From the NCBI GenBank assembly GCA_947493585.1, contig CANLRI010000001.1, forward strand, positions 124,001 through 188,000: 64,000 bases of DNA. The letters run 5' to 3'. Both the position numbers and the translations under genes were made by a program. The stretch comes from an uncultured Planococcus sp. GTDB taxonomy: Bacteria; Bacillota; Bacilli; Bacillales_A; Planococcaceae. The notes under the pieces were generated by a model, which saw nothing but the letters and a program-made list of their open reading frames with translations, did not search any database and was not told the origin of the DNA. Positions 8,147 to 16,818 of the stretch are shown here, in pieces. The number at the start of each line of letters is the position of its first letter. The stretch's first letter is position 1.

Positions 8147-9172
8147 ATGTTAGGGAAACAAGGATTTAACGAATGGGCAGCGCAATACGATGATACGGTG
8201 CGCGAAAGCGAGCGCCAGGGGACGTATCCGTTTGCAGGTTACAGCGATGTGCTGACAGAGATTTTCGAGACAGTTGACGAGAAACAACAGGCGTCGATTT
8301 TGGATATCGGCTTTGGAACCGGTGCATTGGCGTCTGCTTTATACGACAAAGGGCATCGTATTTTCGGGATTGATTTTTCATCTGAAATGATTGAGCGAGC
8401 CGAGAAGAAAATGCCGGAAGCGCAGCTGGTGGAATGGGACATGGCGGACGGCTTGCCGCCTGCTTTTGACGGGCTGTTTTTTGATTGCATCGTCAGTACA
8501 TACGCACTTCATCACTTGGAAGACGCGGATAAATGGAGTTTTCTCAAGCAATTGCTGAAAAGGCTGGCGCCAGAAGGCACATTATTGATCGGCGATATCG
8601 CTTTTCGGACGAAAGAAGACCGTCAAGCTTGCCGGAATGAATACGCAAACGTCTGGGACGGTGACGAAGCTTATGTCGTTTTTGACGAGCTCGAAGCGGC
8701 CTTGTCCAATATCGCAAAATGTGAATTCAAAGCACATTCCCATTGCGGCGCCGTGATTCAATTGCGCCCCGAGTGCCCGTTTTGCCATCCGGTTTACGAC
8801 ACGGAACAGCGCATCATTTTTGAAACCGCTAATTGCTGGTTCTTGCAGCACGAGAAAGCGCAAGGCGTGCTCGAAGGGTCGGGTGTCATTGTACCGAAAC
8901 AGCATCGCTCGTCACCGTTCGAACTGACGCCTCAAGAATGGCAGGAGACACAGGAGCTGCTTGGACTTGTGAAACCGTTCCTCGAGAAGATAGCGCCCGA
9001 CGGTTATACGCTCGGCTGGAATGTCGGCGAAGCGTCCAATCAATCGATCGGCCATAGCCATCTCCATGTCATTCCGCGTTTCAATGACGAACCGTATGCC
9101 GGAAAAGGCTTGCGCCACTGGCTGAAAAAACCTGAAAACCGTCGTCCTGGCAAAAGCGGGGATGCACGGTGA
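8147..9172 (+). CDS. Fusion protein: SAM methyltransferase + HIT hydrolase
   Basis: 341 residues with two unrelated enzymes in one frame. Residues 1-200: class I SAM-dependent methyltransferase with motif I (ILDIGFGTGALA), an acidic residue ending beta-2 (IFGIDFS) and the post-I region YALHHLED, typical of small-molecule methyltransferases. Residues 205-341: HIT domain with a CPFC zinc-like pair at its start and the catalytic histidine triad GHSHLHVIPRF, the HIT nucleotide-hydrolase motif. The ATG is preceded by AAGGG (8132-8136). No stop or frameshift is visible at the junction, so it reads as a true fusion. GTGA overlap with the next acetyltransferase implies co-translation. Both halves might act on one nucleotide-linked metabolite; that is inference. 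Confidence 0.85.
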   Translation: MLGKQGFNEWAAQYDDTVRESERQGTYPFAGYSDVLTEIFETVDEKQQASILDIGFGTGALASALYDKGHRIFGIDFSSEMIERAEKKMPEAQLVEWDMADGLPPAFDGLFFDCIVSTYALHHLEDADKWSFLKQLLKRLAPEGTLLIGDIAFRTKEDRQACRNEYANVWDGDEAYVVFDELEAALSNIAKCEFKAHSHCGAVIQLRPECPFCHPVYDTEQRIIFETANCWFLQHEKAQGVLEGSGVIVPKQHRSSPFELTPQEWQETQELLGLVKPFLEKIAPDGYTLGWNVGEASNQSIGHSHLHVIPRFNDEPYAGKGLRHWLKKPENRRPGKSGDAR

Positions 9173-9639
9173 AATTTAAAGAACAGGCGATGACAGAAGA
9201 AAGCGCACGGGACATCCTCGCCTGGCGCTATCCGTATCCTTACGATTTCTATAACGGGGAAGCGTCGGAGGAAAGTTTGCAAGAGCTGATGAACGGCAGC
9301 TACCGGGTGGTGACGGAGCAAGGGGAGTTGTTTGGTTTTTATTGCACGGGTAAGGGTGCGCAAGTGCCGGCCGGCCATGCATCGAACGCTTATCCGGATG
9401 GGCCTGTCGATTTCGGGCTCGGCATGAAACCGGAAAAAACTGGAGCGGGGCGAGGTGCTGCGTTTGTGGATTTTCTGCTCAGTGAAATCAACAAGCGCCA
9501 TCCCGAACAAGCACTGCGCCTCACGGTCGCCCAGTTCAATGCACGCGCGATCCGCTTGTATGAAAGGGCTGGATTCGTGAAGGCCGGTGAATTCAAAAAC
9601 GACTACGCTGCGTTCCAAGTGATGCTGAAGGGTAAGTGA
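9169..9639 (+). CDS. GNAT N-acetyltransferase
   Basis: 156-residue GNAT protein. The acetyl-CoA pyrophosphate loop is KTGAGRGAAF and the C-terminal signature is NARAIRLYERAGF, typical of RimI/YjcF-like enzymes. The GTG start overlaps the stop of the methyltransferase-HIT gene (GTGA), so translation is coupled; an internal ATG at 9190 is the only close alternative. It closes a run of four genes including three acetyltransferases. Substrate unknown. Confidence 0.8.
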   Translation: MKFKEQAMTEESARDILAWRYPYPYDFYNGEASEESLQELMNGSYRVVTEQGELFGFYCTGKGAQVPAGHASNAYPDGPVDFGLGMKPEKTGAGRGAAFVDFLLSEINKRHPEQALRLTVAQFNARAIRLYERAGFVKAGEFKNDYAAFQVMLKGK

Positions 9640-9660
9640 CTTTCGGCTGGCGTAAGCATC

Positions 9661-9844
9661 TGCTATAGTAAAAACAGGGTGGTATCCATCAGGAACTGCA
9701 CCTGTAAAAAAGCTTAACAACTCAATAGATCTGCCTTGATCTGAAAAACGACAGGGACGGAGAAACCGACACAATCAAATTCTGTCCGTCCGCTTTTTTG
9801 CGGCGGGCTTTTTTCAAAGGTTTCCTTCCCGGAAGGAGAGAACA
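9661..9844 (+). promoter_or_regulatory. Promoter and structured leader of panB
   Basis: An extended -10 (TGCTATAGT, 9661-9669) is followed by about 170 nt before panB. The leader can form three stems: ACAGG/CCTGT (9674-9705), AGATC/GATCT (9727-9742) and GGACGGA/TCCGTCC (9755-9791), the last followed by TTTTTT as in an intrinsic terminator. This is the layout of an attenuator. The 'pan' RNA motif described upstream of pantothenate genes in Bacillota is the obvious candidate, but I cannot confirm its consensus by eye. Confidence 0.5.
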
Positions 9845-10678
9845 ATGGAAAATACAGCTTCATTGATGAAGATGAAACAGCAAGGGAACAAGATTGCGAT
9901 GCTGACGGCTTACGATTATCCGTCCGCCAAAATCGCGGAAGCCGCGGGGATGGATGTGCTGCTCGTCGGCGATTCGCTCGGCATGGTCGTGCTGGGCTAT
10001 GATTCAACCGTCAAGGTGACTGTGGAGGACATGGTCCATCACGGGAAAGCGGCACGGAGAGGGGCGATGGACACGTTCCTCGTCGTTGATATGCCGTTCG
10101 GCTCGTTTCACGGCAGCTGGGACCGCACGCTTGAAAATGCCATGCGAATCTTCCAGCAAACGAGCGCACAAGCCTTGAAACTCGAAGGCGCAGGAGAAGT
10201 ACTTGAAGTGACGCGAAAACTTGTCGGAGCAGGCATTCCGATTGTCGCCCATCTCGGTTTGCTGCCGCAGTCAGCGGCTGTGCTCGGCGGCTATAAAGTG
10301 CAAGGGAAAACAGCCAGCGCCGCCAAGCAATTGATCGAAGACGCCAAAGCGTGCGAAGCGGCAGGAGCCTGCATGCTCGTACTAGAATGCATCCCTCATC
10401 AATTGGCTGCCCAAGTCACGAAAGAACTCAACATTCCGGTCATTGGCATCGGCGCCGGCAGCGAAACCGACGGGCAAGTGCTCGTCTACCACGACACCGT
10501 TAAATACGGTTCGCACCATTTGCCGAAATTCGTCCAGTCCTACGCAGAAGCAGGCGAGACCATGCAACAAGGGCTCGCCCAGTACGTCGAAGAAGTAAAG
10601 AGCGGCGCGTTCCCGAAAGAACAGCACCGCTTCACGATGAAAGAAGAAGAACTCGAGCAGCTATACGGGTCGAAATAA
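9845..10678 (+). CDS. panB: 3-methyl-2-oxobutanoate hydroxymethyltransferase
   Basis: 277-residue TIM-barrel enzyme that adds a hydroxymethyl group from methylene-tetrahydrofolate to 2-oxoisovalerate, the first committed step to pantothenate and CoA. Family motifs are all present: [10 protein letters not shown] (Mg2+ Asp), [33 protein letters not shown] (catalytic Glu) and IGIGAG. GGAAGGAGAG lies just before the ATG. In many bacilli panB is followed by panC and panD; here it stands alone with its own leader and terminator, so panC/panD must lie elsewhere. Confidence 0.97.
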   Translation: MENTASLMKMKQQGNKIAMLTAYDYPSAKIAEAAGMDVLLVGDSLGMVVLGYDSTVKVTVEDMVHHGKAARRGAMDTFLVVDMPFGSFHGSWDRTLENAMRIFQQTSAQALKLEGAGEVLEVTRKLVGAGIPIVAHLGLLPQSAAVLGGYKVQGKTASAAKQLIEDAKACEAAGACMLVLECIPHQLAAQVTKELNIPVIGIGAGSETDGQVLVYHDTVKYGSHHLPKFVQSYAEAGETMQQGLAQYVEEVKSGAFPKEQHRFTMKEEELEQLYGSK

Positions 10679-10682
10679 AAAG

Positions 10683-10730
10683 AGATTGCCTTCTAAGCCA
10701 TTTTAATGGCAGATGAGGGCAATCTTTTTT
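10683..10730 (+). terminator. panB terminator
   Basis: AGATTGCC/GGCAATCT stem with an internal GCCATT/AATGGC hairpin, then a T run; its right edge touches the stop codon of the gene on the other strand. Confidence 0.75.
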
Positions 10731-10998
10731 AATGGGTGCTTTTGTATGTGTAGCCGATATACAAAAAGCCAAGGCCAGTAATCAAAGTCACAAGTGCGAA
10801 GGCCATGCCAACAGCGCTTGCCCCGATTCCGGAGCCGACAAAGGGGCCGATGATTCGAAGGAACACTGCCATCACCAAAAACGGCAGCAGGAAAGCCGTA
10901 ATGTATCCGGAATGGATCCACCGATGAGCTTGCTTGCCAGCGAAGGCTTTTACCGAAACAACCAGCAAAGCAATATACCCAGCCAATACAAAAATCAT
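10729..10998 (-). CDS. Small membrane protein (hypothetical)
   Basis: 89 residues with three hydrophobic helices (about 2-18, 32-50, 60-85) and a short YTYKSTH tail. The ribosome binding site is weak (GGGGGC). Last of five consecutive tiny membrane-protein genes on this strand. I recognise no family; the even hydrophobic pattern and shared strand are the main evidence that it is a gene. Confidence 0.5.
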   Translation of the reverse strand: MIFVLAGYIALLVVSVKAFAGKQAHRWIHSGYITAFLLPFLVMAVFLRIIGPFVGSGIGASAVGMAFALVTLITGLGFLYIGYTYKSTH

Positions 10999-11031
10999 AA
11001 AAAGCCCCCAATTCTATTTGTAGTCAATGGA

Positions 11032-11310
11032 TTATGGTTCTTGAAAGCCGAACTTCACGACAAATAGCAAGAAAGCATATAGCACGAAAAGAACAGCATG
11101 TCCGCTGGTGAGCAGCATTCGGTAAACAGTCCGGACCCCGAACCAAGCCGCAGTGAATCCGATCACAGCCAGCACGAGCGGCGAGTAAAAACCGAGCGCA
11201 AATAACCCCTCGAATAAAAGTGTCCCTAACCGGCTGTTAGAATACGCGAAGGGGATGAGCAGGGCGAGAAATAACAGGAACGAAAAGATGGACAGCAATT
11301 TCTGTTTCAT
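11032..11310 (-). CDS. Small membrane protein (hypothetical)
   Basis: 92 residues: a basic start (MKQKLL), a first helix to about residue 24, a second near 36-55 and a third near 65-90. GAGGGGG lies a short distance before the ATG. Sits 33 nt upstream of the next gene in the same array. No recognised family; membrane location is the only prediction I make. Confidence 0.55.
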   Translation of the reverse strand: MKQKLLSIFSFLLFLALLIPFAYSNSRLGTLLFEGLFALGFYSPLVLAVIGFTAAWFGVRTVYRMLLTSGHAVLFVLYAFLLFVVKFGFQEP

Positions 11311-11344
11311 TGAATGAACCCCCTCGTTATTAGGATAAACCCGT

Positions 11345-11629
11345 TCAATAAGCCATGTATGCTCCCACCGCGAGAACTACTATAATCGCCAATGCCCGGA
11401 TCCAGATCAACTTATCGCTGATGCCAGCTTTCTTTTCCAAATAGTATATGTAGTGAATTAAGATGATCAGCCCAGCACACGGCAGAAAAAACTCAGCTGG
11501 ATTCGTACCCACATTGCCGGTAACCAATTCAAAGATGCCAAAAGTCAAAAGCAACATCCCTATAGCGCCGATGCTTAACGAAAAGTATGGGTTTTGTATC
11601 TTTTCTTTTCTTGATTGATTCGAATCCAT
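11345..11629 (-). CDS. Small membrane protein (hypothetical)
   Basis: 94 residues, charged N-terminus (MDSNQSRKEK) then three helices (about 17-37, 46-65, 76-94). GAGGTGGAG stands just ahead of the ATG, a convincing ribosome binding site. Member of the five-gene array; function not recognised. Confidence 0.6.
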   Translation of the reverse strand: MDSNQSRKEKIQNPYFSLSIGAIGMLLLTFGIFELVTGNVGTNPAEFFLPCAGLIILIHYIYYLEKKAGISDKLIWIRALAIIVVLAVGAYMAY

Positions 11630-11668
11630 TGCTCCACCTCATTATTAGAAATTGCTTTAACTCTCTGC

Positions 11669-11968
11669 TTAAGCTGAGAAGGTTGCTAAAACAAACGGTG
11701 AAATTATCAGTAAAACCGAAGCAGCGACTAAAAAAATCGCAATCGGCCGGCGCAATTTGTCACGACGTGTTCCTTGATACCAGCCCGAGAACTGCAATTT
11801 ATTACGGTACAGCACAAAAATCAGCACTAACACCGCGACGCCGCCGAGCCACCGATATGGTTCGGTATCAGGGCTGTTCGCATAAAATCCTGCCAAAATC
11901 AATCCACCGCCCATTCCCAGGATCACCAAGATGGCAAACACGCGAATTAGTTCGAGAATTGTCTTCAT
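11669..11968 (-). CDS. Small membrane protein (hypothetical)
   Basis: 99 residues with three helices (about 8-30, 41-56, 74-95) and a basic cytoplasmic loop (QGTRRDKLRRP). AAAGGAG before the ATG is strong. Member of the same array; no family recognised. Confidence 0.6.
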   Translation of the reverse strand: MKTILELIRVFAILVILGMGGGLILAGFYANSPDTEPYRWLGGVAVLVLIFVLYRNKLQFSGWYQGTRRDKLRRPIAIFLVAASVLLIISPFVLATFSA

Positions 11969-12007
11969 GTGGCTATCTCCTTTCCGTACGGGATAGAGTT
12001 TGATTGC

Positions 12008-12238
12008 TTAAAAACTGGTAGCCACGACTAAAAGCGAAATCACCGAAACAAACCCTTGGAGCGCGCCTTCCCATCTTTTTTTCTCCCGAAAGCTTTCAAT
12101 GCTTTGCGATAAGAACATCAATGCTAAAAAAGCAAAAATGAGATTCGGGAAAGGCTTAAATTCATTCCCGGTTAATAATAGGACTAATAAAAGTACGGCC
12201 ACAACCGCCATACCGATATTGATTTTTCCCAACACAAC
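12008..12238 (-). CDS. Small membrane protein, DUF3953-like
   Basis: 76 residues: two N-terminal helices separated by TGNEFKPFPN, then SFREKKRWEG and a final helix. This pattern (short loop with a phenylalanine-proline pair, then FREKKRW) resembles DUF3953 proteins of bacilli, a family without known function. The GTG at 12238 is preferred because AAGGAGG lies 9 nt upstream; the adjacent TTG is an alternative. First gene of the five-gene array. Confidence 0.6.
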   Translation of the reverse strand, partial: VVLGKINIGMAVVAVLLLVLLLTGNEFKPFPNLIFAFLALMFLSQSIESFREKKRWEGALQGFVSVISLLVVATSF

Positions 12239-12365
12239 GAACTGCCTCCTTAAACCTGATGGATTTTTTGCAAATGGCTATTATATAGAAAGAAATCTGT
12301 TTATTTCCTTCAGTCTAACATATAAAAGGAAGAATTTAACTTCTTAGCAGAATTCGATAGATGCA

Positions 12366-12403
12366 AAAAAGGCAGTATCCGAGATTCTCGGATACTGCCT
12401 TTT
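12366..12403. terminator. Terminator of the M23 hydrolase gene
   Basis: Near-perfect 17-bp stem (core AAGGCAGTATCCGAGA) with A run and T run on both sides, 19 nt beyond the stop of the gene ending at 12422. Confidence 0.85.
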
Positions 12404-12421
12404 ATTTATAGCGGATAGTGG

Positions 12422-13741
12422 TTAGCCGCCAATATAAGATGCTGGGTCAACTGCGTTTGAACGAGCACCGTTCCAGTTGCCGACGTGGATTTCAAAGTGC
12501 AAGTGCGGGCCAGTTGAACGGCCGGTGTTGCCCATGCCGCCGATATTCTGTCCTTGTGAGACAGCTTGGCCGACAGAAACATTGATGGAATTCAAATGTG
12601 CATATGTCGTGGCGTAACTTTGTCCGTTAATGACATGTGTAATGATGATGACGTTGCCGTAACCGCCCATTGAACCAGCATGTGAGACATAACCGCTTGC
12701 TGCTGCATGGATTGGTGTTCCTGGGCTGTTGGCGATGTCATAGCCAAGGTGTGTTTCAGCTCCTGCGCCGATATCACGCCCGCCGAACCCTGAAGTGTGG
12801 CGGCCTGCTGCAGGGCGGATGAATCCAGCGCTTGATTTAGGCGCTGCCGCTTGTGTCACAGTGGCTGCAGGAGCACTGGATTGTGCTGCTTTTTTAGCTG
12901 CGGCTTTGCGGGCTGCGGCTTCTTTCGCTTTGCGTTCTTCTTCCGCTTTACGTGCGATTTCCGCTAGGCGTTTTTGTTCTTTGCCGATTTTCTTTTCGAG
13001 TGAAGAACTGATGTTCATAGCTTTTGCATGATCTTCTTCAAGTTTTGATTTTTCTTTTGCGAGGCGTTTCTGTTCTGCTTTTAAATCATCCTGCAAATCG
13101 TCTTGCTTTTTCTTTTGTGCGTCCAATGAGTCTTTCAAGTCAACAAGTTCTGCTTTTTGGCTTTCTTGTTTCGCAAGTTTTTCTTCAACTTCCGCTTTTT
13201 GTTCAGCTAAAAGTTTTTTATCTTCCGCTTGTTCACGCATGATTTCGCGGTCTGCTTCAATCAATGTGTTGACGGCAGAAGCACGGTCGATAAAGTCGAC
13301 AAAGCTGTTAGCCCCAAGCAATACGTCGATGTAATCAACGGAACCACCGCTCAATTGGATAGCGCGTGCCCGTTCTTTCAAAAGTTCTTCGCGTTCTGCG
13401 ATTTTGCGTTCCAGTTCTTCGATGGATTCTTTCAACTCATCGATTTCAACTTTCGTTTGGTCGATCTGTGCTTGAGCACCGTCGATCTTGCCTTGCGTTT
13501 CTTCGATCTCGCCATTCAGTTCCTGGATCTTGTTCATGATTTTTTCGAGCTTCGTCTGATTTTCGACGATTGCATTGTTTTTTGACTGGATTTCGGAATT
13601 CAAGTTGTTCTTTTCTTGTTCGACCTGTTGTTTTTCTTTTTCGAGGTCGGACAATTTATCAGCACTTGCTGTCGGCAAGAAAATGGATAGCGCCAGAACA
13701 GCGGATAATGCTGCTACGAACCATTTGGACCATGTGTTCAA
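12422..13741 (-). CDS. Secreted coiled-coil M23 peptidoglycan hydrolase
   Basis: 439 residues. A signal peptide (MNTWSKW.., cleavage expected after PTASA) is followed by about 200 residues of heptad-rich coiled coil (PcsB/EnvC/CwlO-N style), a Lys/Ala-rich linker near 250-300, and a C-terminal M23 metallopeptidase from about 330. Zinc ligands are readable in HLGYDIA (HxxxD) and HLHFE (HxH). It should cut peptide cross-links outside the membrane. In relatives the coiled coil couples activity to FtsEX; no ftsEX lies here. The TTG at 13741 is chosen because AAAGGAG (13751-13757) is 9 nt upstream and the resulting protein begins directly with a signal peptide. Confidence 0.88.
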   Translation of the reverse strand: MNTWSKWFVAALSAVLALSIFLPTASADKLSDLEKEKQQVEQEKNNLNSEIQSKNNAIVENQTKLEKIMNKIQELNGEIEETQGKIDGAQAQIDQTKVEIDELKESIEELERKIAEREELLKERARAIQLSGGSVDYIDVLLGANSFVDFIDRASAVNTLIEADREIMREQAEDKKLLAEQKAEVEEKLAKQESQKAELVDLKDSLDAQKKKQDDLQDDLKAEQKRLAKEKSKLEEDHAKAMNISSSLEKKIGKEQKRLAEIARKAEEERKAKEAAARKAAAKKAAQSSAPAATVTQAAAPKSSAGFIRPAAGRHTSGFGGRDIGAGAETHLGYDIANSPGTPIHAAASGYVSHAGSMGGYGNVIIITHVINGQSYATTYAHLNSINVSVGQAVSQGQNIGGMGNTGRSTGPHLHFEIHVGNWNGARSNAVDPASYIGG

Positions 13742-14146
13742 TGTGTTGTGCTCCTTTCGTGTTCCCTTACTTATTATCGATTCTCTATTTAAGAATTCTT
13801 TTCTGCAGTAATAAAGCATGGCTGATGCCATGAAAAAAAGCCGTCAAAAATTCCGGCAGACCCATTGTACCACCGCATAAACCTATTTATTATTACAGTT
13901 TCTTATCAAATCCAGGTCTATACTGTCATAAGCGACACATAAGCGGAGAAAATGTAATCTTTTATAAGAATAAAGTAATGTTTTTGTAGAATAATACATG
14001 TTTTCAATTTTTTCTGATAGGGCTGGGGACAGTAAGAGCTTCTTAATTCGTATTACGAAGGAATCGTTTTCATAATTCCGGCAGGAGAAGAAGGCGGAAA
14101 AACGGAAAGGGTGGGATGGCAACATACAAAAAGGAGTGATGGATTG
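13742..14146. other. Intergenic region between divergent M23 and M14 genes
   Basis: About 400 AT-rich bases. I see one 7-bp hairpin (CATGGCT...GCCATG, near 13818-13833) and no open frame with a ribosome binding site apart from the flanking genes. Both promoters must lie here, but no -35/-10 pair is good enough to assign, and I found no clear WalR direct repeat. Confidence 0.5.
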
Positions 14147-15196
14147 ATGAAATCATTGAAAAAAGGGGCATTAACATTATCATTAGCGGGGGCTCTTGCT
14201 TTAAGTGCAGTACCGATGAACTCTACGGTAGTGGAAGCAGTCGGCAACGGGCCTGGATATGGCGGCAATGAAACAATCAACACCTCCATTTTGACCACCT
14301 ACTCGGAAATGGCTGACTTTTTGAAAAAGCAGGATGCCAAACAACAACATATGGAACTTGAAGTCATCGGGCAGAGCGTCAAAGGGCGCGATTTGTACGT
14401 AGCAAAATATATGACCAATCCGGAAAATCCGACCATCCTATTCTTGACGCAGCAGCACGGCAATGAACAGCTGACGACAGAAGGGGCGCTTGAATTCATC
14501 AAGCATCTTGGCACCGGCAAAATGAAAGGCGTCACGGATAACGTCAACATCCTAGTTGTGCCAATGCTCAATGCAGACGGCGCCATGGGAGATGTCGATT
14601 TCTCATTGGACGATTACGTAGCGTCGGGTGACCGCAACTTAACGCGCTACAACGCAGTCGGGGTGGACTTGAACCGTGACCATATCGATAAAATACAGCC
14701 TGAAACAAAAGCTTTGCATGACAATGTCATGAGCAAATATGATATCGACTATATGATCGACCTCCATCACCAAGGAGCTAGCAGTGAACGCGACGGCGAA
14801 TTGGTTTCTGGCTCGATTCTTTATCCAACCACACCGAACGCTGATCCTGAAGTCGTGGAAGGATCGAAAAAGCTCGGGGCCGTCGTATTTAACGCCGTCG
14901 ATTCCACAGGATGGGGCCACCTCGGGAAATACCGCGGGGGCGACGCTGAAACCATCAGCCGCAACGGCATCGCAGTCGAATATGGCATTTCGACATTGCT
15001 ATTCGAGATGCGTGGCATGTCTGACCACGAATACGAGCCTTATGTCCTTGGGCAGAAGAGCAATGGCTATTTGATCAAGCAAACCATTACCACATTGGAA
15101 TCGACTGTACGTGCCATTGCGGATGATTCGATTAATACACAAGATACTTCGTTCTGGGATACGCTGGCATTCCAGCAAACCCGCGAAACAGAGTAA
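14147..15196 (+). CDS. Secreted M14 zinc carboxypeptidase
   Basis: 349 residues. Signal peptide (MKSLKKGALTLSLAGALALS..., cleavage near 31) followed by an M14 peptidase domain. Zinc ligands: His104 and Glu107 in QQHGNE, and a third His in IDLHHQG (207). A substrate-binding VGVDLNRDH motif (Asn-Arg) is present, and the EMRG near residue 300 carries the likely catalytic Glu. The family removes C-terminal residues or cleaves gamma-D-glutamyl bonds in peptidoglycan. The start at 14147 follows AAAAGGAG with 10-nt spacing; upstream codons would disrupt the signal peptide. Sits beside a cell-wall hydrolase, which fits an envelope or scavenging role. Confidence 0.87.
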   Translation: MKSLKKGALTLSLAGALALSAVPMNSTVVEAVGNGPGYGGNETINTSILTTYSEMADFLKKQDAKQQHMELEVIGQSVKGRDLYVAKYMTNPENPTILFLTQQHGNEQLTTEGALEFIKHLGTGKMKGVTDNVNILVVPMLNADGAMGDVDFSLDDYVASGDRNLTRYNAVGVDLNRDHIDKIQPETKALHDNVMSKYDIDYMIDLHHQGASSERDGELVSGSILYPTTPNADPEVVEGSKKLGAVVFNAVDSTGWGHLGKYRGGDAETISRNGIAVEYGISTLLFEMRGMSDHEYEPYVLGQKSNGYLIKQTITTLESTVRAIADDSINTQDTSFWDTLAFQQTRETE

Positions 15197-15201
15197 GACG
15201 A

Positions 15202-15241
15202 AGAAAAGCCTTTCCCGCTTTGATCGGGAAAGGCTTTTCTT
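15202..15241. terminator. Bidirectional terminator
   Basis: 16-bp stem (AGAAAAGCCTTTCCCG with its complement) shared by the M14 gene on + and the UspA gene on -. Confidence 0.88.
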
Positions 15242-15254
15242 ATTTTGGATCCTG

Positions 15255-15719
15255 TTATTCGTCTGCGTCGATGTCTTCCTGGTTTCTGCGGACCACCAGC
15301 ACGTCACATTTAGCTGTGCGGACGATGCGCTCGGAAACACTCCCCATGATCAGGCGTTCCGCGGCGTTTAGCCCGGTCGCGCCACAAACGATGACGTCCA
15401 CTTTCAGTTCATTCGCCAGTTTCTTCGGAATGACTGTTTTCGGTGAACCGTATTCGATCATCGTATGGACATTTGTGGCACCGTGTGAAGTCGCTTCTTC
15501 CTTGTAGCGGGCAAGCAATTCTTCCCCGCTTTGCAATGCGCGGTCTGCAATCGTGCGGTCGTATGCTTCAATGGAGCCGAATGAGCGATTATCGATGACA
15601 TGCACGAGGTAGAGGTCAGCGTGATTTCGTGAAGCTGCTGCTGCGGCTTTCTTGAAAGCCCATTCCGCTTCTTTCGAACCATCCACTGCCACCAAAATTC
15701 GAGAATATTTCAAAGTCAT
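15255..15719 (-). CDS. Universal stress protein (UspA family)
   Basis: 154-residue single-domain Usp. The ATP-binding signature G-2x-G-9x-GS is exact (GATGLNAAERLIMGS), so the ATP-binding subfamily rather than the E. coli UspA type. GAAGGAGG lies ahead of the ATG. Cytoplasmic dimeric stress protein of general or unknown biochemical role. It lies next to the Fnr gene, which may be meaningful because some Usp proteins respond to oxygen limitation; that link is inference. Confidence 0.9.
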   Translation of the reverse strand: MTLKYSRILVAVDGSKEAEWAFKKAAAAASRNHADLYLVHVIDNRSFGSIEAYDRTIADRALQSGEELLARYKEEATSHGATNVHTMIEYGSPKTVIPKKLANELKVDVIVCGATGLNAAERLIMGSVSERIVRTAKCDVLVVRRNQEDIDADE

Positions 15720-15891
15720 TGTTCATTCCTCCTTCTATACTGCTACCTTTCGATACAACGTCGGGGACTTCCTTCTTTTTTCAGAAAATTTCCCATAAGC
15801 TTCGGCAGAATTGTGAAAACGCATCCAAATGTTTTGAAATATATGGTACGCTTGAAAAAAAGCATAAGCCCACGAAAGGCGGGAGAACCCT

Positions 15892-16587
15892 TTGAAATCA
15901 GGAATCGGCAACTTGACACCCGAACTCGAGAAGCTATTAACGATCAGCCATCAAGTAAAAGAATATCAAAAAGGCGATTATCTTTTCCGTGAAGGGGAGG
16001 CGGTAAAAGGCCTCTACATTCTCCGTTCTGGAAAAGTGCAGATCGGAAAAGTAACACCGGACGGCCGTGAACTGGCATTGAAGATTTGCGGCACTGGCCA
16101 GATGGTCGGCGAAATTACCGTGTTTGCAAAAGGCGCCACGTATTTGCTGGACGCCCGCGCGCTGAGCAAGACGGTCTGCTTAAAAATCCCTGTTGAAGAG
16201 CTGGAGCAATCGCTTGAAAAAGACCCTTCGCTTGCGATGGCTTTCATGAAATGGATGGGCATCGACCAGCAAAAAACGCAGACGCGCTTCAGGGATTTGA
16301 TGCTCCATGGCAAAAAGGGGGCATTGTATTCGACATTGATCCGCCTTGGCAATAGCTACGGCGTGGAAGCGGAAGGCGGCTTATTGATCGATGTCGTGTT
16401 GACGAACCAGGAACTGGCGAACTTCTGCGGCATGAGCCGTGAAATGGTCAACCGAATGCTCAGCGACTTGCGCAAACAAGGAACTGTCGGTATGAAAGAC
16501 GGCAAGATCGTCCTATACAATATCCCCAAACTGAAGTTCGACATCAATTGCGAAGAATGCCCGATTTACCTCTGCAAAATCGACTGA
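15892..16587 (+). CDS. fnr: Fnr, oxygen-sensing Crp/Fnr-family regulator
   Basis: 231 residues: cyclic-nucleotide-type sensor domain (about 15-130), dimer helix, and a winged HTH near 165-215 (NQELANFCGMSREMVNRML). The C-terminus carries Cys220, Cys223 and Cys228 (C-x2-C-x4-C), exactly the spacing of Cys227/230/235 that bind the [4Fe-4S] cluster in Bacillus subtilis Fnr. It should bind DNA as an active dimer without oxygen. The TTG start has GGGAG 6 nt upstream. A perfect Fnr box lies 565 nt downstream in front of a cytochrome oxidase operon. No narGHI or narK is in the window. Confidence 0.88.
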   Translation: MKSGIGNLTPELEKLLTISHQVKEYQKGDYLFREGEAVKGLYILRSGKVQIGKVTPDGRELALKICGTGQMVGEITVFAKGATYLLDARALSKTVCLKIPVEELEQSLEKDPSLAMAFMKWMGIDQQKTQTRFRDLMLHGKKGALYSTLIRLGNSYGVEAEGGLLIDVVLTNQELANFCGMSREMVNRMLSDLRKQGTVGMKDGKIVLYNIPKLKFDINCEECPIYLCKID

Positions 16588-16591
16588 TTGT

Positions 16592-16618
16592 AAAGCCTTC
16601 CGTAACGGCAGGCTTTTG
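16592..16618 (+). terminator. fnr terminator
   Basis: AAAGCC..CCG/CGG..GGCTTT hairpin with a short TTTT tail, directly after the fnr stop. Confidence 0.65.
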
Positions 16619-16818
16619 TGTGCTCTGGTAATATCAGTTTTTCAATGCGTCTCCAGTTTTAGAGGAGAAAGGAATTTCTTCTGTTCACTCGATAGAAAAT
16701 ATGGAGATACTTCATGCTTTGTAGCTCATATCATTTGGATCAAAGAAAGCGTGATTTTCAGTCCTCATCTTCCAACAAGATATTCAGTTCAAACACGTAT
16801 TGGTCCGATGCATTATCT

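Noticed and set aside
9672..9705. T-box-like sequence (AACAGGGTGGTA) before panB
   Set aside because: The next bases do not continue the T-box (ACCGCG expected), there is no specifier stem, and panB is not an expected T-box target.
9040..9774. Minus-strand frame of 244 codons
   Set aside because: Antisense to the HIT domain and acetyltransferase genes; a codon-bias shadow.
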